From XYB1-FULL-44-23 sp964502885 (GTDB lineage: Bacteria; Patescibacteriota; Microgenomatia; CAZETR01; Amesbacteraceae): a stretch of 41,048 nt of DNA. The DNA lies in NCBI GenBank assembly GCA_964502885.1, contig CAZCXU010000010.1, forward strand, positions 1-41,048, in the 5' to 3' direction. The notes under the pieces were generated by a model. The model searched no databases and was not told the DNA's origin. It saw only the letters and a list, made by a program, of their open reading frames with translations. Position 1 is the first letter of the stretch. Each line of letters opens with the position of its first letter. Positions 18,761-26,957 of the stretch are shown in pieces. A program made the translations under genes and the position numbers.

Positions 18761-19714
18761 ATGAATGAAGAGGGAATAAGGGAAAAAATGTTAATGACGT
18801 TGTTAGAATCGGTACTTGGTAAAGGCCGTTCAACAGCAAGAAATAATGCGGCATTTAGATGCCCATTTTGCCATCACACTAAGTTTAAATTAGAAATTCA
18901 ACTTCACACAAACGAAAAAAAGGAAAATCCTTGGCATTGTTGGGTTTGTGAGGAAAAGGGTAAATCTATTTCTTCATTATTTAAAAAAATTAAGGCACCT
19001 TCACATCGTATAGCCGAATTAAATTCTCTAATTAAACCGGGGAAAAAACAAGAACAACAATCTCACACAATTTCTCTCCCTAAAGAATTTATTCCTCTCT
19101 CTAATACACCCAGCCTAGATAAAATTTCACAAATTGAAGCACGTCATGCCATTAAATTTCTTAAGCAACGTGGTGTTACTGAAAATGATATAATTAAATA
19201 TAATATTGGATTTTGTGTTGAAGGTAATTTTGCAAAACGTGTTGTTATACCATCATATGATGAAAATGGTATTTTAAATTTTTATTCTACTCGTACCTAT
19301 CTTTCAGACGACCCTCAAAAATATAAAAATCCAGCAGTAGATAGAAATATTATTGGTTGGGAATACTATATTAATTGGAATACACCTATTATTCTTGTTG
19401 AAGGTATATTTGATGCCTTAACAATTAAACGAAACGTTATTCCATTATTTGGAAAAAATATTTCGGAACAACTAATGAAAAAAATAGTTGGTTCCCAAGT
19501 ACAAAAGGTGTATATTGCACTTGACAATGATGCTTTAAAAGAAGCAATTAAACATTGTGAAAGGTTACTTTCGTATGGTAAAGAGGTTTACCTAGTAGAA
19601 TTAGGTGGAAAAGATGCAAACGAAATCGGCTTTGAGCGCTTCCTAGAGAATATCGAAGCCACTCCGCCCCTTAATTTTTCTACTCTTGTAAGTAAAAAAT
19701 TAGAATTAATATGA
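18761..19714 (+). CDS. DNA primase (zinc ribbon plus TOPRIM)
   Basis: 317 residues. A zinc ribbon is seen with C34-x2-C37 and C60-x2-C63 (RCPFCHH, HCWVCEE). A linker follows, then a catalytic region with 'FAKRVVIPSYDENGILNFYS' and a TOPRIM core: E214 in 'IILVEGIFDAL', the D-x-D at 255-257 in 'YIALDNDALK', and 'GGKDANEIG' near 283-291. This fits DnaG/T4 gp61-type primases that make RNA primers at the phage fork. No helicase domain is fused. The stop overlaps the start of the nuclease gene as ATGA, so the two are coupled. Start at the ATG after an AT-rich gap. Confidence 0.88.
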   Translation: MNEEGIREKMLMTLLESVLGKGRSTARNNAAFRCPFCHHTKFKLEIQLHTNEKKENPWHCWVCEEKGKSISSLFKKIKAPSHRIAELNSLIKPGKKQEQQSHTISLPKEFIPLSNTPSLDKISQIEARHAIKFLKQRGVTENDIIKYNIGFCVEGNFAKRVVIPSYDENGILNFYSTRTYLSDDPQKYKNPAVDRNIIGWEYYINWNTPIILVEGIFDALTIKRNVIPLFGKNISEQLMKKIVGSQVQKVYIALDNDALKEAIKHCERLLSYGKEVYLVELGGKDANEIGFERFLENIEATPPLNFSTLVSKKLELI

Positions 19715-20493
19715 TAGATAAAAATATAAACATTATCAAAGATCCAAAAATTAAACGTATTGTAGAATATAGTGCGGATAATAAACAAATTAATGTTTTG
19801 GATCAACGTTTCTATAGACGCAACGAAGAATATTATCCTTCTGTTTCCTCTATTTTAAATTATTTTCCTAAAAACCAATTTTTCCATTCTTGGCTTAAAG
19901 ATGTAGGACACAATAGTGATATCATTGCCTCTAGAGCTGCTGCTGAAGGTACTCAAGTACACAACGCTGTAGAAGCATTTTTGAATGGAGAGGAAATTAA
20001 ATGGATTGATGACTTTGGAAATGCTATTTATTCACTTGATGTTTGGAAAATGATTCTTAAATTTTCTGAATTTTGGAATACACATAAACCTGAATTAATA
20101 GCAACTGAATATCACTTATTTTCAGATAACCATAAGTACGCTGGTACAGCCGACTTAATCGTTAAATTAAAAGGAAAAGTGTGGTTAATGGATGTTAAAA
20201 CATCTAACTCGCTTCACACATCATATGACTTACAATTAGCATCCTATGCTAAGGCATGGAATGAAACACATGATACCCCAATTCAAGAAACAGGTATTCT
20301 ATGGCTGAAAGCAGCTACTAGGGGTGAAGGTAAAGGTGATGCTATTCAAGGTAAGGGATGGCAATTAAAAACAATAGGTGACATTGATCGTAACTTTGAA
20401 ATGTTTCTTAAGATATATGATATATACAAACTAGAGAATCCTGACTCTAAACCTATGACTGAGCTACTACCAACCTCAGTAAAATTATCTTAA
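19711..20493 (+). CDS. RecB/Cas4-like PD-(D/E)XK nuclease
   Basis: 260 residues. The order of motifs is that of the RecB/Cas4 nuclease superfamily: H84 in 'AEGTQVHNAVEAFL', E133 in 'IATEYHLFSD', D148 in 'YAGTADLIVKL', D161-x-K163 in 'WLMDVKTSNS', and Q175 with Y179 in 'YDLQLASYAKAW'. These residues bind metal and cut DNA in the family. Coupled to the primase by ATGA overlap, it probably works in replication or recombination, or degrades host DNA. No Fe-S cluster cysteines of Cas4 type are seen. Transcription likely ends at the hairpin at 20570. Confidence 0.88.
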   Translation: MIDKNINIIKDPKIKRIVEYSADNKQINVLDQRFYRRNEEYYPSVSSILNYFPKNQFFHSWLKDVGHNSDIIASRAAAEGTQVHNAVEAFLNGEEIKWIDDFGNAIYSLDVWKMILKFSEFWNTHKPELIATEYHLFSDNHKYAGTADLIVKLKGKVWLMDVKTSNSLHTSYDLQLASYAKAWNETHDTPIQETGILWLKAATRGEGKGDAIQGKGWQLKTIGDIDRNFEMFLKIYDIYKLENPDSKPMTELLPTSVKLS

Positions 20494-20494
20494 T

Positions 20495-20504
20495 AATATT
20501 TATC
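20495..20504 (+). promoter_or_regulatory. AT-rich box AATATTTATC
   Basis: Copy of the recurring box just after the nuclease stop and 117 bases before the receptor ATG at 20621. If it drives the receptor gene, the transcript would have to pass the hairpin at 20570. Confidence 0.25.
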
Positions 20505-20569
20505 TGTGAAACTAAAAATTTCAAAATACTGTTACAGATATATTACAATATAAGTATATATAACGCGCT

Positions 20570-20597
20570 AGCGGGGACATTACGTCCCCGCTTTTTT
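20570..20597 (+). terminator. Strong intrinsic terminator before the TonB receptor gene
   Basis: AGCGGGGAC (20570-20578) pairs with GTCCCCGCT (20584-20592) around a five-base loop, followed by a T run. It is the most GC-rich hairpin in the window and ends only 24 bases before the receptor ATG. Confidence 0.88.
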
Positions 20598-20620
20598 ATT
20601 TTTTAACCAAAAAAACAATT

Positions 20621-23600
20621 ATGAAAAAAGCAGTCTTATCCTTATTGCTATCGACTCTTGCTTTTGTCGGATTTGGACAAATTACCACTTCCGCAATTTC
20701 AGGTGTTGTAGCTAATGAGAAGAAAGAAGTGTTGGCAGGTGCATCAATCCATGCAACTCACCTTCCAACAGGAACGCAGTACACAGCTACTGCAAACAAA
20801 TCTGGTGTGTATGTTTTACCTGCCGTTCGCGTAGGTGGACCTTACACAATTCATGCCTCTTTTGTAGGATACAAAATGGGCGAAATAACAGAAGTTAACA
20901 CACAGTTAGGTTTAACATCTAACGTTGACTTCGTTTTGATTGATGAAGTAAAAGCTCTTAAAGAGGTAGTTGTAACAGGTGGTCGTAACAGTATTTTCTC
21001 TAAAGAAAGAACTGGTGCCGCTCAACAATTTACTCGTAGAGAATTAACTTCAATTCCTATTACAGGAGCTAGAACAATTGATGGTATTACCAAGTACAAT
21101 CCATTTGGTAATGGTAATTCATTCGGTGCTCAAGACAGCCGTATGAACAACTTCACTATTGATGGTTCTCAGTTTAACAACAACTTTGGATTAGGATCTT
21201 CAGCTCAAGCTGGTGGCCGTACAGGTGCTTCAGCAATCTCACTTGACGCTATTGATCAATTACAAGTTAACATTGCTCCATTTGACATTCGTCAATCTGG
21301 ATTTACAGGAGCTGGTATTAACGCTGTAACACGCTCTGGTACTAATGAAATTGAAGGTAGTGTTTACCAAACCCAACGTGATAACTCTTCACGTTACGTA
21401 GGTAACAATGCTCGTGGTACTACAGTTACAGCTTCTAAGTTTGATGAAAAAGTACAAGGTTTACGTTTAGGTGCTCCACTTATTAAAAACAAATTGTTTA
21501 TTTTTGGTAACTATGAGCAAATTGAAAGAACAGAACCTGGTACTACTTGGATCTCTAGTGGATCACCTTTAACTGGATCTCAAATTAGTAGAGTTAGATA
21601 TTCTGCTATGGACTCACTTTCTAAGTTCATGCAGTCTAAATTCAACTATACAACTGGTCCCTGGGAAGGTTATTCCAACACAAACGAATCAAAGAAATTT
21701 CTCGTTCGTCTTGATTGGAACATCAATGATAAGCACAAGCTTACTGCTCGCTATGTTCACCATAACTCTTCCGCTGAAATAAACATTTCAAACTCTCAAT
21801 CAGCAGGTGCTGGTAACCGTACCACTCAATTTAACGCTATGTCGTTTAAAAACAGTGGTTACATTATCCAGGACAACACTCGTTCAGCTGTATTAGAACT
21901 TAACTCTAAGTTAACTAATACTATTTTCAATAACTTGATTGTGTCTTATGACAAGCAAATTGAAGATAGAGCGTATTTGAGTAATATGTTCCCAACTATT
22001 GATATTAGAGAAGGTTCAGCTACCTACACTTCAGTAGGATTTGATCCATTCACTCCTGATAATAAGTTGAATTATTGGACATTTAATATTACCAATAACT
22101 TAACTAGATATTTTGGTAAACATACAGTTGTAGGTGGTGTAAACTTTCAAAGATACCAGTCAAACAACTTATTCTTTCCAGCATCTAATGGTGTTTATAT
22201 CTTCAATAGTTTGAATGATTTCTATACTGCTGCTAATCAATCATTAGCTGCTAATGGAGCTCCTTCAACTTTTGCTCCTGCTCGTTTCCAACTTCGCTAT
22301 TCTGCTTTACCAGGTGGAGTTGCTCCATTGCAAACTTTAGAATCAAATAGAACCGATTTTTATTTACAAGATGAATATAACGGTTTTAAGAATTTAAAGT
22401 TAACTGCTGGTTTAAGAGCAAATATTATAGCAATTGAAAATACTGCTTTAGAAAATAAAGCTGTAACTGCTATGACTTTTGCTAATGGTGAAAAATGGAA
22501 TACAGGTGTAATGCCTAAAACACAGTTATTATTTGAACCACGTTTAGGATTTAACTGGAACGTTAAAGGTACAGGTAAAACTCAAGTTAGAGGTGGTACT
22601 GGTATTTTTACTGGTCGTCCTCCTTATGTATTCTTATCTAACCAAATTGGTAACAACGGTGTATTATCAGGATTTATTGATGTATCTGGTACTGCAGCTG
22701 CTGCTTATGGCTTCACTGCTAATCCAAACCAATACTTCATTCCTTCAACTCCAACTTTACCATCTACATTTGATTTGGCTTTAACAGATCCAAATTATAA
22801 GATGCCTCAAGTATGGAAAAATAATATCGCTGTAGACCAAAAATTACCTTGGTTAGGTTTAATTGCTAGTGTTGAATTGTTATACAACCAAACAATTAAT
22901 GCTGTTCATTATTATAATGCCAACTTAGATAAACCAGTTGGTACATTACTTGGAAACGATAATCGTCCATTATATGCTAACACTGATGCTGGTGTTCGTG
23001 TAAACGATAACGTTTCAATGGCTGCTGTTTTAACAAACAGAGATGGTGCTTTTAATCGCTCAGCAACATTTAAATTAGAAAAACCAGTATCTAAAGGTCT
23101 TTGGGGCTATGTAGCTTATACAACAGCTAATGCTCAAGACTTTATGGATGCCGGTTCAATTGCTAGTGGTTCTTGGCAATCAGCATTGTCAGTATATGGT
23201 AATAACACTTTAAATCTTGCTACATCTTCTAACCTAGTAAAAAACCGTATTGTTGGTTTATTAGGATATAGATTAGACTATGGTAAGAAATATGGTGGTG
23301 CTACTACAGTAACTTTAGGTTACGTAGGTGCTAAAAACAATCCATTCTCTTACATTGTAGCAGGTGATTTAAACGGTGACCGTGTATTTAATAATGATTT
23401 AGTATATGTTCCTAAAGTATGGAATGAAATTAGATTCTCACCACTTACTGTAGGTACAACAGTATATAGTGAAGCAGAACAACAAGCTGCTTTTTGGAAT
23501 TTTATAAATCAAGATGACTATTTAAAAACACGTAGAGGTCAATATGCTGAAAGAAATGCATCTGCATTACCTTTCTTGCATCGCTTTGATTTATCAGTAG

Positions 23601-23896
23601 TTCAAGATTTATTTGTTAAGATTAAAGGTAAGCGTAATGCTTTCCAAATCAGAGCTGATATCTTAAACTTTGGTAATATGGTAAATAATAAATGGGGTGT
23701 TTCACAACGCGCCACTGCTCCACAATTGTTAAACTTTGTAAGTCGTGATGCTAGTAACGTTCCATATTATCGTTTTGCAACTCAAAAGTTAACTGATGGT
23801 TCTACCATTTTAGCAAAAGATACATATCAATATAATTCATCTGTATTTGATGTATGGACAGCTCAGTTAGGTATTCGTTATACTTTCGGTAAATAA
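20621..23896 (+). CDS. TonB-dependent outer-membrane receptor, Oar-like
   Basis: 1091 residues. A signal peptide is clear (MKKAVLSLLLSTLAFVGFGQ). A carboxypeptidase-regulatory-like domain follows at about 23-105 (SAISGVVANEKKEVLAGASI, GVYVLPAVRVGGPYTIHASF), then the plug ('LKEVVVTGGR', and 'NIAPFDIRQSGFTGAGINAV' with 'TRSGTNEIEGSVYQ', a wording typical of Oar-like receptors). The remainder is a long beta-barrel ending in 'AQLGIRYTFGK'. Such proteins import ligands across the outer membrane using TonB energy; the ligand here is unknown. No SusD partner is present, so this is not a classic SusCD pair. The gene is full length and undisrupted, flanked by terminators, and lies between phage genes. 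Its first third uses more AAC/TTC codons than neighbours, which suggests acquisition from a host. A-rich leader, no Shine-Dalgarno. Confidence 0.92.
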   Translation: MKKAVLSLLLSTLAFVGFGQITTSAISGVVANEKKEVLAGASIHATHLPTGTQYTATANKSGVYVLPAVRVGGPYTIHASFVGYKMGEITEVNTQLGLTSNVDFVLIDEVKALKEVVVTGGRNSIFSKERTGAAQQFTRRELTSIPITGARTIDGITKYNPFGNGNSFGAQDSRMNNFTIDGSQFNNNFGLGSSAQAGGRTGASAISLDAIDQLQVNIAPFDIRQSGFTGAGINAVTRSGTNEIEGSVYQTQRDNSSRYVGNNARGTTVTASKFDEKVQGLRLGAPLIKNKLFIFGNYEQIERTEPGTTWISSGSPLTGSQISRVRYSAMDSLSKFMQSKFNYTTGPWEGYSNTNESKKFLVRLDWNINDKHKLTARYVHHNSSAEINISNSQSAGAGNRTTQFNAMSFKNSGYIIQDNTRSAVLELNSKLTNTIFNNLIVSYDKQIEDRAYLSNMFPTIDIREGSATYTSVGFDPFTPDNKLNYWTFNITNNLTRYFGKHTVVGGVNFQRYQSNNLFFPASNGVYIFNSLNDFYTAANQSLAANGAPSTFAPARFQLRYSALPGGVAPLQTLESNRTDFYLQDEYNGFKNLKLTAGLRANIIAIENTALENKAVTAMTFANGEKWNTGVMPKTQLLFEPRLGFNWNVKGTGKTQVRGGTGIFTGRPPYVFLSNQIGNNGVLSGFIDVSGTAAAAYGFTANPNQYFIPSTPTLPSTFDLALTDPNYKMPQVWKNNIAVDQKLPWLGLIASVELLYNQTINAVHYYNANLDKPVGTLLGNDNRPLYANTDAGVRVNDNVSMAAVLTNRDGAFNRSATFKLEKPVSKGLWGYVAYTTANAQDFMDAGSIASGSWQSALSVYGNNTLNLATSSNLVKNRIVGLLGYRLDYGKKYGGATTVTLGYVGAKNNPFSYIVAGDLNGDRVFNNDLVYVPKVWNEIRFSPLTVGTTVYSEAEQQAAFWNFINQDDYLKTRRGQYAERNASALPFLHRFDLSVVQDLFVKIKGKRNAFQIRADILNFGNMVNNKWGVSQRATAPQLLNFVSRDASNVPYYRFATQKLTDGSTILAKDTYQYNSSVFDVWTAQLGIRYTFGK

Positions 23897-23921
23897 TTAA
23901 TTTTTACCAATTATTTTAAAG

Positions 23922-23951
23922 GAGACCTGGGTTATCCCAGGTCTCTTTTTT
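23922..23951 (+). terminator. Intrinsic terminator after the TonB receptor gene
   Basis: GAGACCTGGG (23922-23931) pairs perfectly with CCCAGGTCTC (23936-23945) around a TTAT loop, followed by six T. It ends the receptor transcript 26 bases after its stop codon. Confidence 0.92.
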
Positions 23952-23982
23952 ATATTTATATGTAGTATATACTATATTTACT
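23951..23982 (+). promoter_or_regulatory. Two AT-rich boxes in tandem
   Basis: TATATTTATA at 23951-23960 and TATATTTACT at 23973-23982 directly follow the terminator and precede the ATG at 23983. Placement right after a terminator supports a promoter for the long gene run that follows. Confidence 0.4.
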
Positions 23983-25191
23983 ATGGCAGGACTATCAAAA
24001 GGTATGACCTTACAAAATATTGCAGATAAACATAACGTTGATATTGACATTCTTAAAAAAGAATGGAAAAAAGGCGTTAAAGTTGAAATGGAACATACAA
24101 AAGATCCAAAAGTTGCTGGGCGTATTGCTAAAGACCATCTTACTGAAGACCCAAAATACTATACAAAACTTGCTAAATTAAATTTAGAAGAAAATCTAAA
24201 TAAAGATTTAGTTAGTGAGTTCATGAAACATGTGATGAACGAACTTGAATTAGAAAAACTACCTAAAATTACATTATCCAACGATTCACAAGAAGCTATT
24301 GATTTACGTTCATGGGGTGGTTATAGACCAGGTGATAAATCAATTCATATTGTAATTGCTAAAAGACACCCAGCTGATATTTTTAGAACATTAGCTCATG
24401 AATTAGTACATTACAAACAAGATTTAGATGGTCGTTTAACACCTACATCTGGTGAAACAGGTAGTGATGATGAAAATGAAGCTAATTCTAGAGCAGCTGT
24501 TATAATGCGTAATTTTGCTCAAGCAAAACCTAATTTATTTGAACACCTTGTTAAAGAAGGTGAATACGGTGATTTTTTATTTGGTGATAAAGAATCAGGT
24601 GTTAAAATAGGATGGTATAAGGATGAAGTAGAAGTTGATACTCCTGCTGAAGAAAAATTATTTGATTTTTTAAAAAAATATGCTGATTCTGAAGCTAGTA
24701 CATATAGTACTATAAATTTAGATCCTTATTTAGAAACATTTAGAAAAATAAAAACAGAATACCCTGAAATAGGAGATCCTAAATTATCTCCAGATACATA
24801 CATTTATAGAGGAACGTTTATAAGTCAAAAAGAAGCAGCAAAATTATATAAAAATCCTAATAAAGAAGAAACTAAAGATACTATTATAGTCCCTAATCAA
24901 GAGTATTCTTCTCGTCGCAAAGTATCTTCATGGAGTACTAGATATTACCCTGCAGCAGCATTCGCTATAAGTACATCTGAACGAAAAAATGAAGGTGTAC
25001 CTGTAGTAATGAGAGCTAAAGCAGGTGATGCTGAATTGTTCTTTAATCCAAGATTTATGGATAAATTGAGCGATCAAATAGAAGATGAAGTAATTAACGC
25101 TACTAACCCTATAAAAGTAGATGTTATGTTAATTAAAACATACACAGACGAGTTTGAAGATATTGAAAGTGGATATTTAAGTACAAAATAA
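23983..25191 (+). CDS. Fusion: DUF5661-like, HExxH metalloprotease, ADP-ribosyltransferase-like
   Basis: 402 residues with three parts. Residues 1-65 match what I recall as DUF5661 ('GMTLQNIADKHNVDIDILKK', 'EMEHTKDPKVAGRIAKDHL', 'DPKYYTKLAKL'). Residues 120-180 hold a zinc-protease motif, H139-E-L-V-H143, with a possible third ligand in 'DDENEANSRAA' (about 162-172). The C-terminal region shows an R-S-E order like arginine-type mono-ADP-ribosyltransferases: R276 in YIYRGTF, S-S-W-S-T at 315-319 followed by 'AAAFAI', and E367-D-E369. T4 Alt and ModA/B use the same triad to modify host RNA polymerase. The enzyme calls rest on motifs only. It opens the gene run after the terminator. Confidence 0.7.
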   Translation: MAGLSKGMTLQNIADKHNVDIDILKKEWKKGVKVEMEHTKDPKVAGRIAKDHLTEDPKYYTKLAKLNLEENLNKDLVSEFMKHVMNELELEKLPKITLSNDSQEAIDLRSWGGYRPGDKSIHIVIAKRHPADIFRTLAHELVHYKQDLDGRLTPTSGETGSDDENEANSRAAVIMRNFAQAKPNLFEHLVKEGEYGDFLFGDKESGVKIGWYKDEVEVDTPAEEKLFDFLKKYADSEASTYSTINLDPYLETFRKIKTEYPEIGDPKLSPDTYIYRGTFISQKEAAKLYKNPNKEETKDTIIVPNQEYSSRRKVSSWSTRYYPAAAFAISTSERKNEGVPVVMRAKAGDAELFFNPRFMDKLSDQIEDEVINATNPIKVDVMLIKTYTDEFEDIESGYLSTK

Positions 25192-25195
25192 AGTT

Positions 25196-25765
25196 ATGAA
25201 AGAAACAACTCTTAAGAAACAATTTACTGAACGAGATCTACAGCGCATGAGAAATCTAGCGCAAAAAAAAGTACATGATAAAACAGTTACTTCTGTAGGT
25301 TATACTAAAGCAGAAGAACACCATGTTGAAGGTGATGTTTGGGAAGAAAATGGTAAAACATGGACTATTAAAAATGGTATTAAACGTACTGTACGTAAAA
25401 CTGATGCTGTAGGAACTCCTATACTTTGTCCAAAATGTTCAAAACCAATGAAACATAGATTTGATAAACAAATGTATGGTATTCATCAAATGTGTTTACA
25501 CTGTGTTACAGAAATGGAAAGTGAATTAAAAATGCAAGGTAAATACGAAGAGTATGAGCGTAATATGATTCGTAAAAATGCACAATATTTTGCTAATAGT
25601 ATTACTGATGGTGTTGATCAATTTTTAGATGATTTGATTAATGAAACTTATGTAATGGAAGATGGTACTATCCAAAATTGGGTGGGAAATGGATTAAATA
25701 AGCAAGAAGTTAAAAAACAAATCATGGAAAAAATAGAACAGTTAAAGGCCAAAATTAATTCTTAA
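25196..25765 (+). CDS. Conserved phage zinc-ribbon protein
   Basis: 189 residues. The N-terminal part ('KKQFTERDLQRMRNLAQKKV', 'EGDVWEENGKTWTIKNGIKR') is a pattern I recall in many marine T4-like phages, followed by a zinc site with C78-x2-C81 and C100-x2-C103 (LCPKCSKPM, MCLHCVTEM) and a long helical tail. Function is unknown in the relatives I remember. The zinc ribbon could bind nucleic acid or a protein partner. It starts four bases after the previous stop and ends before an AATATTTATA box. Confidence 0.8.
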   Translation: MKETTLKKQFTERDLQRMRNLAQKKVHDKTVTSVGYTKAEEHHVEGDVWEENGKTWTIKNGIKRTVRKTDAVGTPILCPKCSKPMKHRFDKQMYGIHQMCLHCVTEMESELKMQGKYEEYERNMIRKNAQYFANSITDGVDQFLDDLINETYVMEDGTIQNWVGNGLNKQEVKKQIMEKIEQLKAKINS

Positions 25766-25780
25766 TATTTATAATCAAAA
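25764..25780 (+). promoter_or_regulatory. AT-rich box with 17-base exact match to the site at 8907
   Basis: AATATTTATAATCAAAA, identical to 8907-8923, begins at the stop codon of the zinc-ribbon gene and lies 24 bases before the ATG at 25788. Confidence 0.4.
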
Positions 25781-25787
25781 CATACGC

Positions 25788-26063
25788 ATGAATGATAATA
25801 TCTATACGGTTTTGATGACAGCAATTACTGTACTAGGTAGCGCAGCTGCTTTTAGATTTTATGAAAAAAAATCCATGCGTAAAGAACGTGATGAAGAATT
25901 TATTCGTCACGATTGCAAAGATCGTATTGCCAAATTAGAAGCACTACTAGAAAGAGCAGCTAAAGAAAAAGATGAATTACGTGCATTAGTATTAAAACTA
26001 ACTGAACAAGTAGCTGAATTACGTACTAAAGTTGAATTTTTTGAAAAATCAAAAATAAAATAA
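25788..26063 (+). CDS. Membrane-anchored coiled-coil protein
   Basis: 91 residues. One membrane segment near the N-terminus (YTVLMTAITVLGSAAAFRFY, about 6-25), a basic patch, then a charged coiled coil with Leu heptads (RIAKLEALLERAAKEKDELR). This plan is shared by inner-membrane spanins and by some holin-accessory or membrane-tethering proteins. It is small for an i-spanin and no partner lipoprotein is next to it. Its stop overlaps the following ATG as TAATG. Function is not assigned. Confidence 0.65.
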   Translation: MNDNIYTVLMTAITVLGSAAAFRFYEKKSMRKERDEEFIRHDCKDRIAKLEALLERAAKEKDELRALVLKLTEQVAELRTKVEFFEKSKIK

Positions 26064-26299
26064 TGCACAGTTTAAGCGAATTATTAGGACTTATTGCTGA
26101 AGGTAAAATTGAATACCCAGCAGACCATAAACCAGGAATGCGTGTAACTAAAGGTGGTTCAATGTGTGCTAACTGTGAATATTGGGTTGAAAAAGGCAAT
26201 TTATGCAATAACAAATACTGGTTACAATGGAGAGATGGCGATGCTAAAATACCTGCTCCTGCAGATGAATATTGTTGTAACTGGTGGCATGCAAAATAA
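26063..26299 (+). CDS. Small cysteine-rich protein, possible Fe-S or zinc binder
   Basis: 78 residues. Cysteines are at 35, 38, 48, 71 and 72 in 'MCANCEYWVEKGNLC' and 'PAPADEYCCNWWHAK'. The C-x2-C ... C ... C-x2-W spacing resembles small high-potential iron-sulfur proteins, but it has no signal peptide and could equally bind zinc. The N-terminal helix (HSLSELLGLIAEGKI) has some leader character but no clear I-x-E site. Coupled to the gene before it by a one-base overlap. Confidence 0.65.
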   Translation: MHSLSELLGLIAEGKIEYPADHKPGMRVTKGGSMCANCEYWVEKGNLCNNKYWLQWRDGDAKIPAPADEYCCNWWHAK

Positions 26300-26305
26300 T
26301 ATATT

Positions 26306-26947
26306 ATGAAAAAACAAGCAATTTACGAAGTTGATGATTGTGGATGTTTTGGTCCTAAACTAATGATTCAAGAAGGACAACAATCTATTGTATTATCTGA
26401 AGGTTTACAATACCATATTGAAGAAGGTAGAATGTTAATTCACAACATTTATCGTCCATTATCTGAAAATTATTTTTCATTATTTCGTGAAGCACGTGAG
26501 TTATATGACGCTGGATTACTTTCCGTGACAGAAGATGATGCTGAATTACTTGAGTCAAATATCGGGGAGTACTCATTTTATAACGGTATTAGAGTACCAT
26601 TAGACTACCCAATTTCGGTTGATGAATTAATACAATTACAAGAGGAATTAGAGCTTGAAGAGGCAGATAAAAAGAAAAAAACACCACCAATTGGCAAACC
26701 AAAGCGTGGTGGTTCAAAGAAATTTTACGTTTACGTTAGAGATAAAGGTAAAATTAAAAAAGTATCATTTGGTGATACAACAGGATTACGCGCAAAATTA
26801 AATAATCCAAAAGCACGTCAGGCATTTTCAAAACGCCATGACTGTCCAAATAAAAAAGATAGAACTAAAGCTTCATATTGGAGCTGCCGTTTGCCACGTT
26901 ATGCAAAACTATTAGGTTTTAAAACATCATTTTCAGGATACTGGTAA
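26306..26947 (+). CDS. Conserved phage protein with basic C-terminal domain
   Basis: 213 residues. The first 120 residues are acidic and helical. From about 130 comes a domain I recall from many marine phage genomes: 'PPIGKPKRGGSKKFYVYVRD', 'KIKKVSFGDTTGLRAKLNNP', 'ARQAFSKRHDCPNKKDRTKA', 'SYWSCRLPRYAKLLGF', with conserved C180 and C194. The domain is strongly basic and probably binds nucleic acid or another virion component. It is often met at the end of otherwise different phage proteins. Function unknown. Follows the Cys-rich gene by six bases. Confidence 0.8.
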   Translation: MKKQAIYEVDDCGCFGPKLMIQEGQQSIVLSEGLQYHIEEGRMLIHNIYRPLSENYFSLFREARELYDAGLLSVTEDDAELLESNIGEYSFYNGIRVPLDYPISVDELIQLQEELELEEADKKKKTPPIGKPKRGGSKKFYVYVRDKGKIKKVSFGDTTGLRAKLNNPKARQAFSKRHDCPNKKDRTKASYWSCRLPRYAKLLGFKTSFSGYW

Positions 26948-26957
26948 TAGAAATAAT

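Noticed and set aside
22593..22784. Small hydrophobic frame inside the TonB receptor gene, + strand
   Set aside because: Out of frame within a clearly coding gene, with no start context.
20621..23896. SusC of a SusCD polysaccharide-uptake pair
   Set aside because: No SusD-like lipoprotein gene follows, and the plug wording is that of Oar-like receptors.
20495..23951. Host chromosomal contamination or prophage border as explanation for the TonB receptor
   Set aside because: There are no N, no integrase, no att-like repeats and no other host genes; phage genes in the same orientation continue on both sides. A chimeric assembly cannot be excluded without reads.
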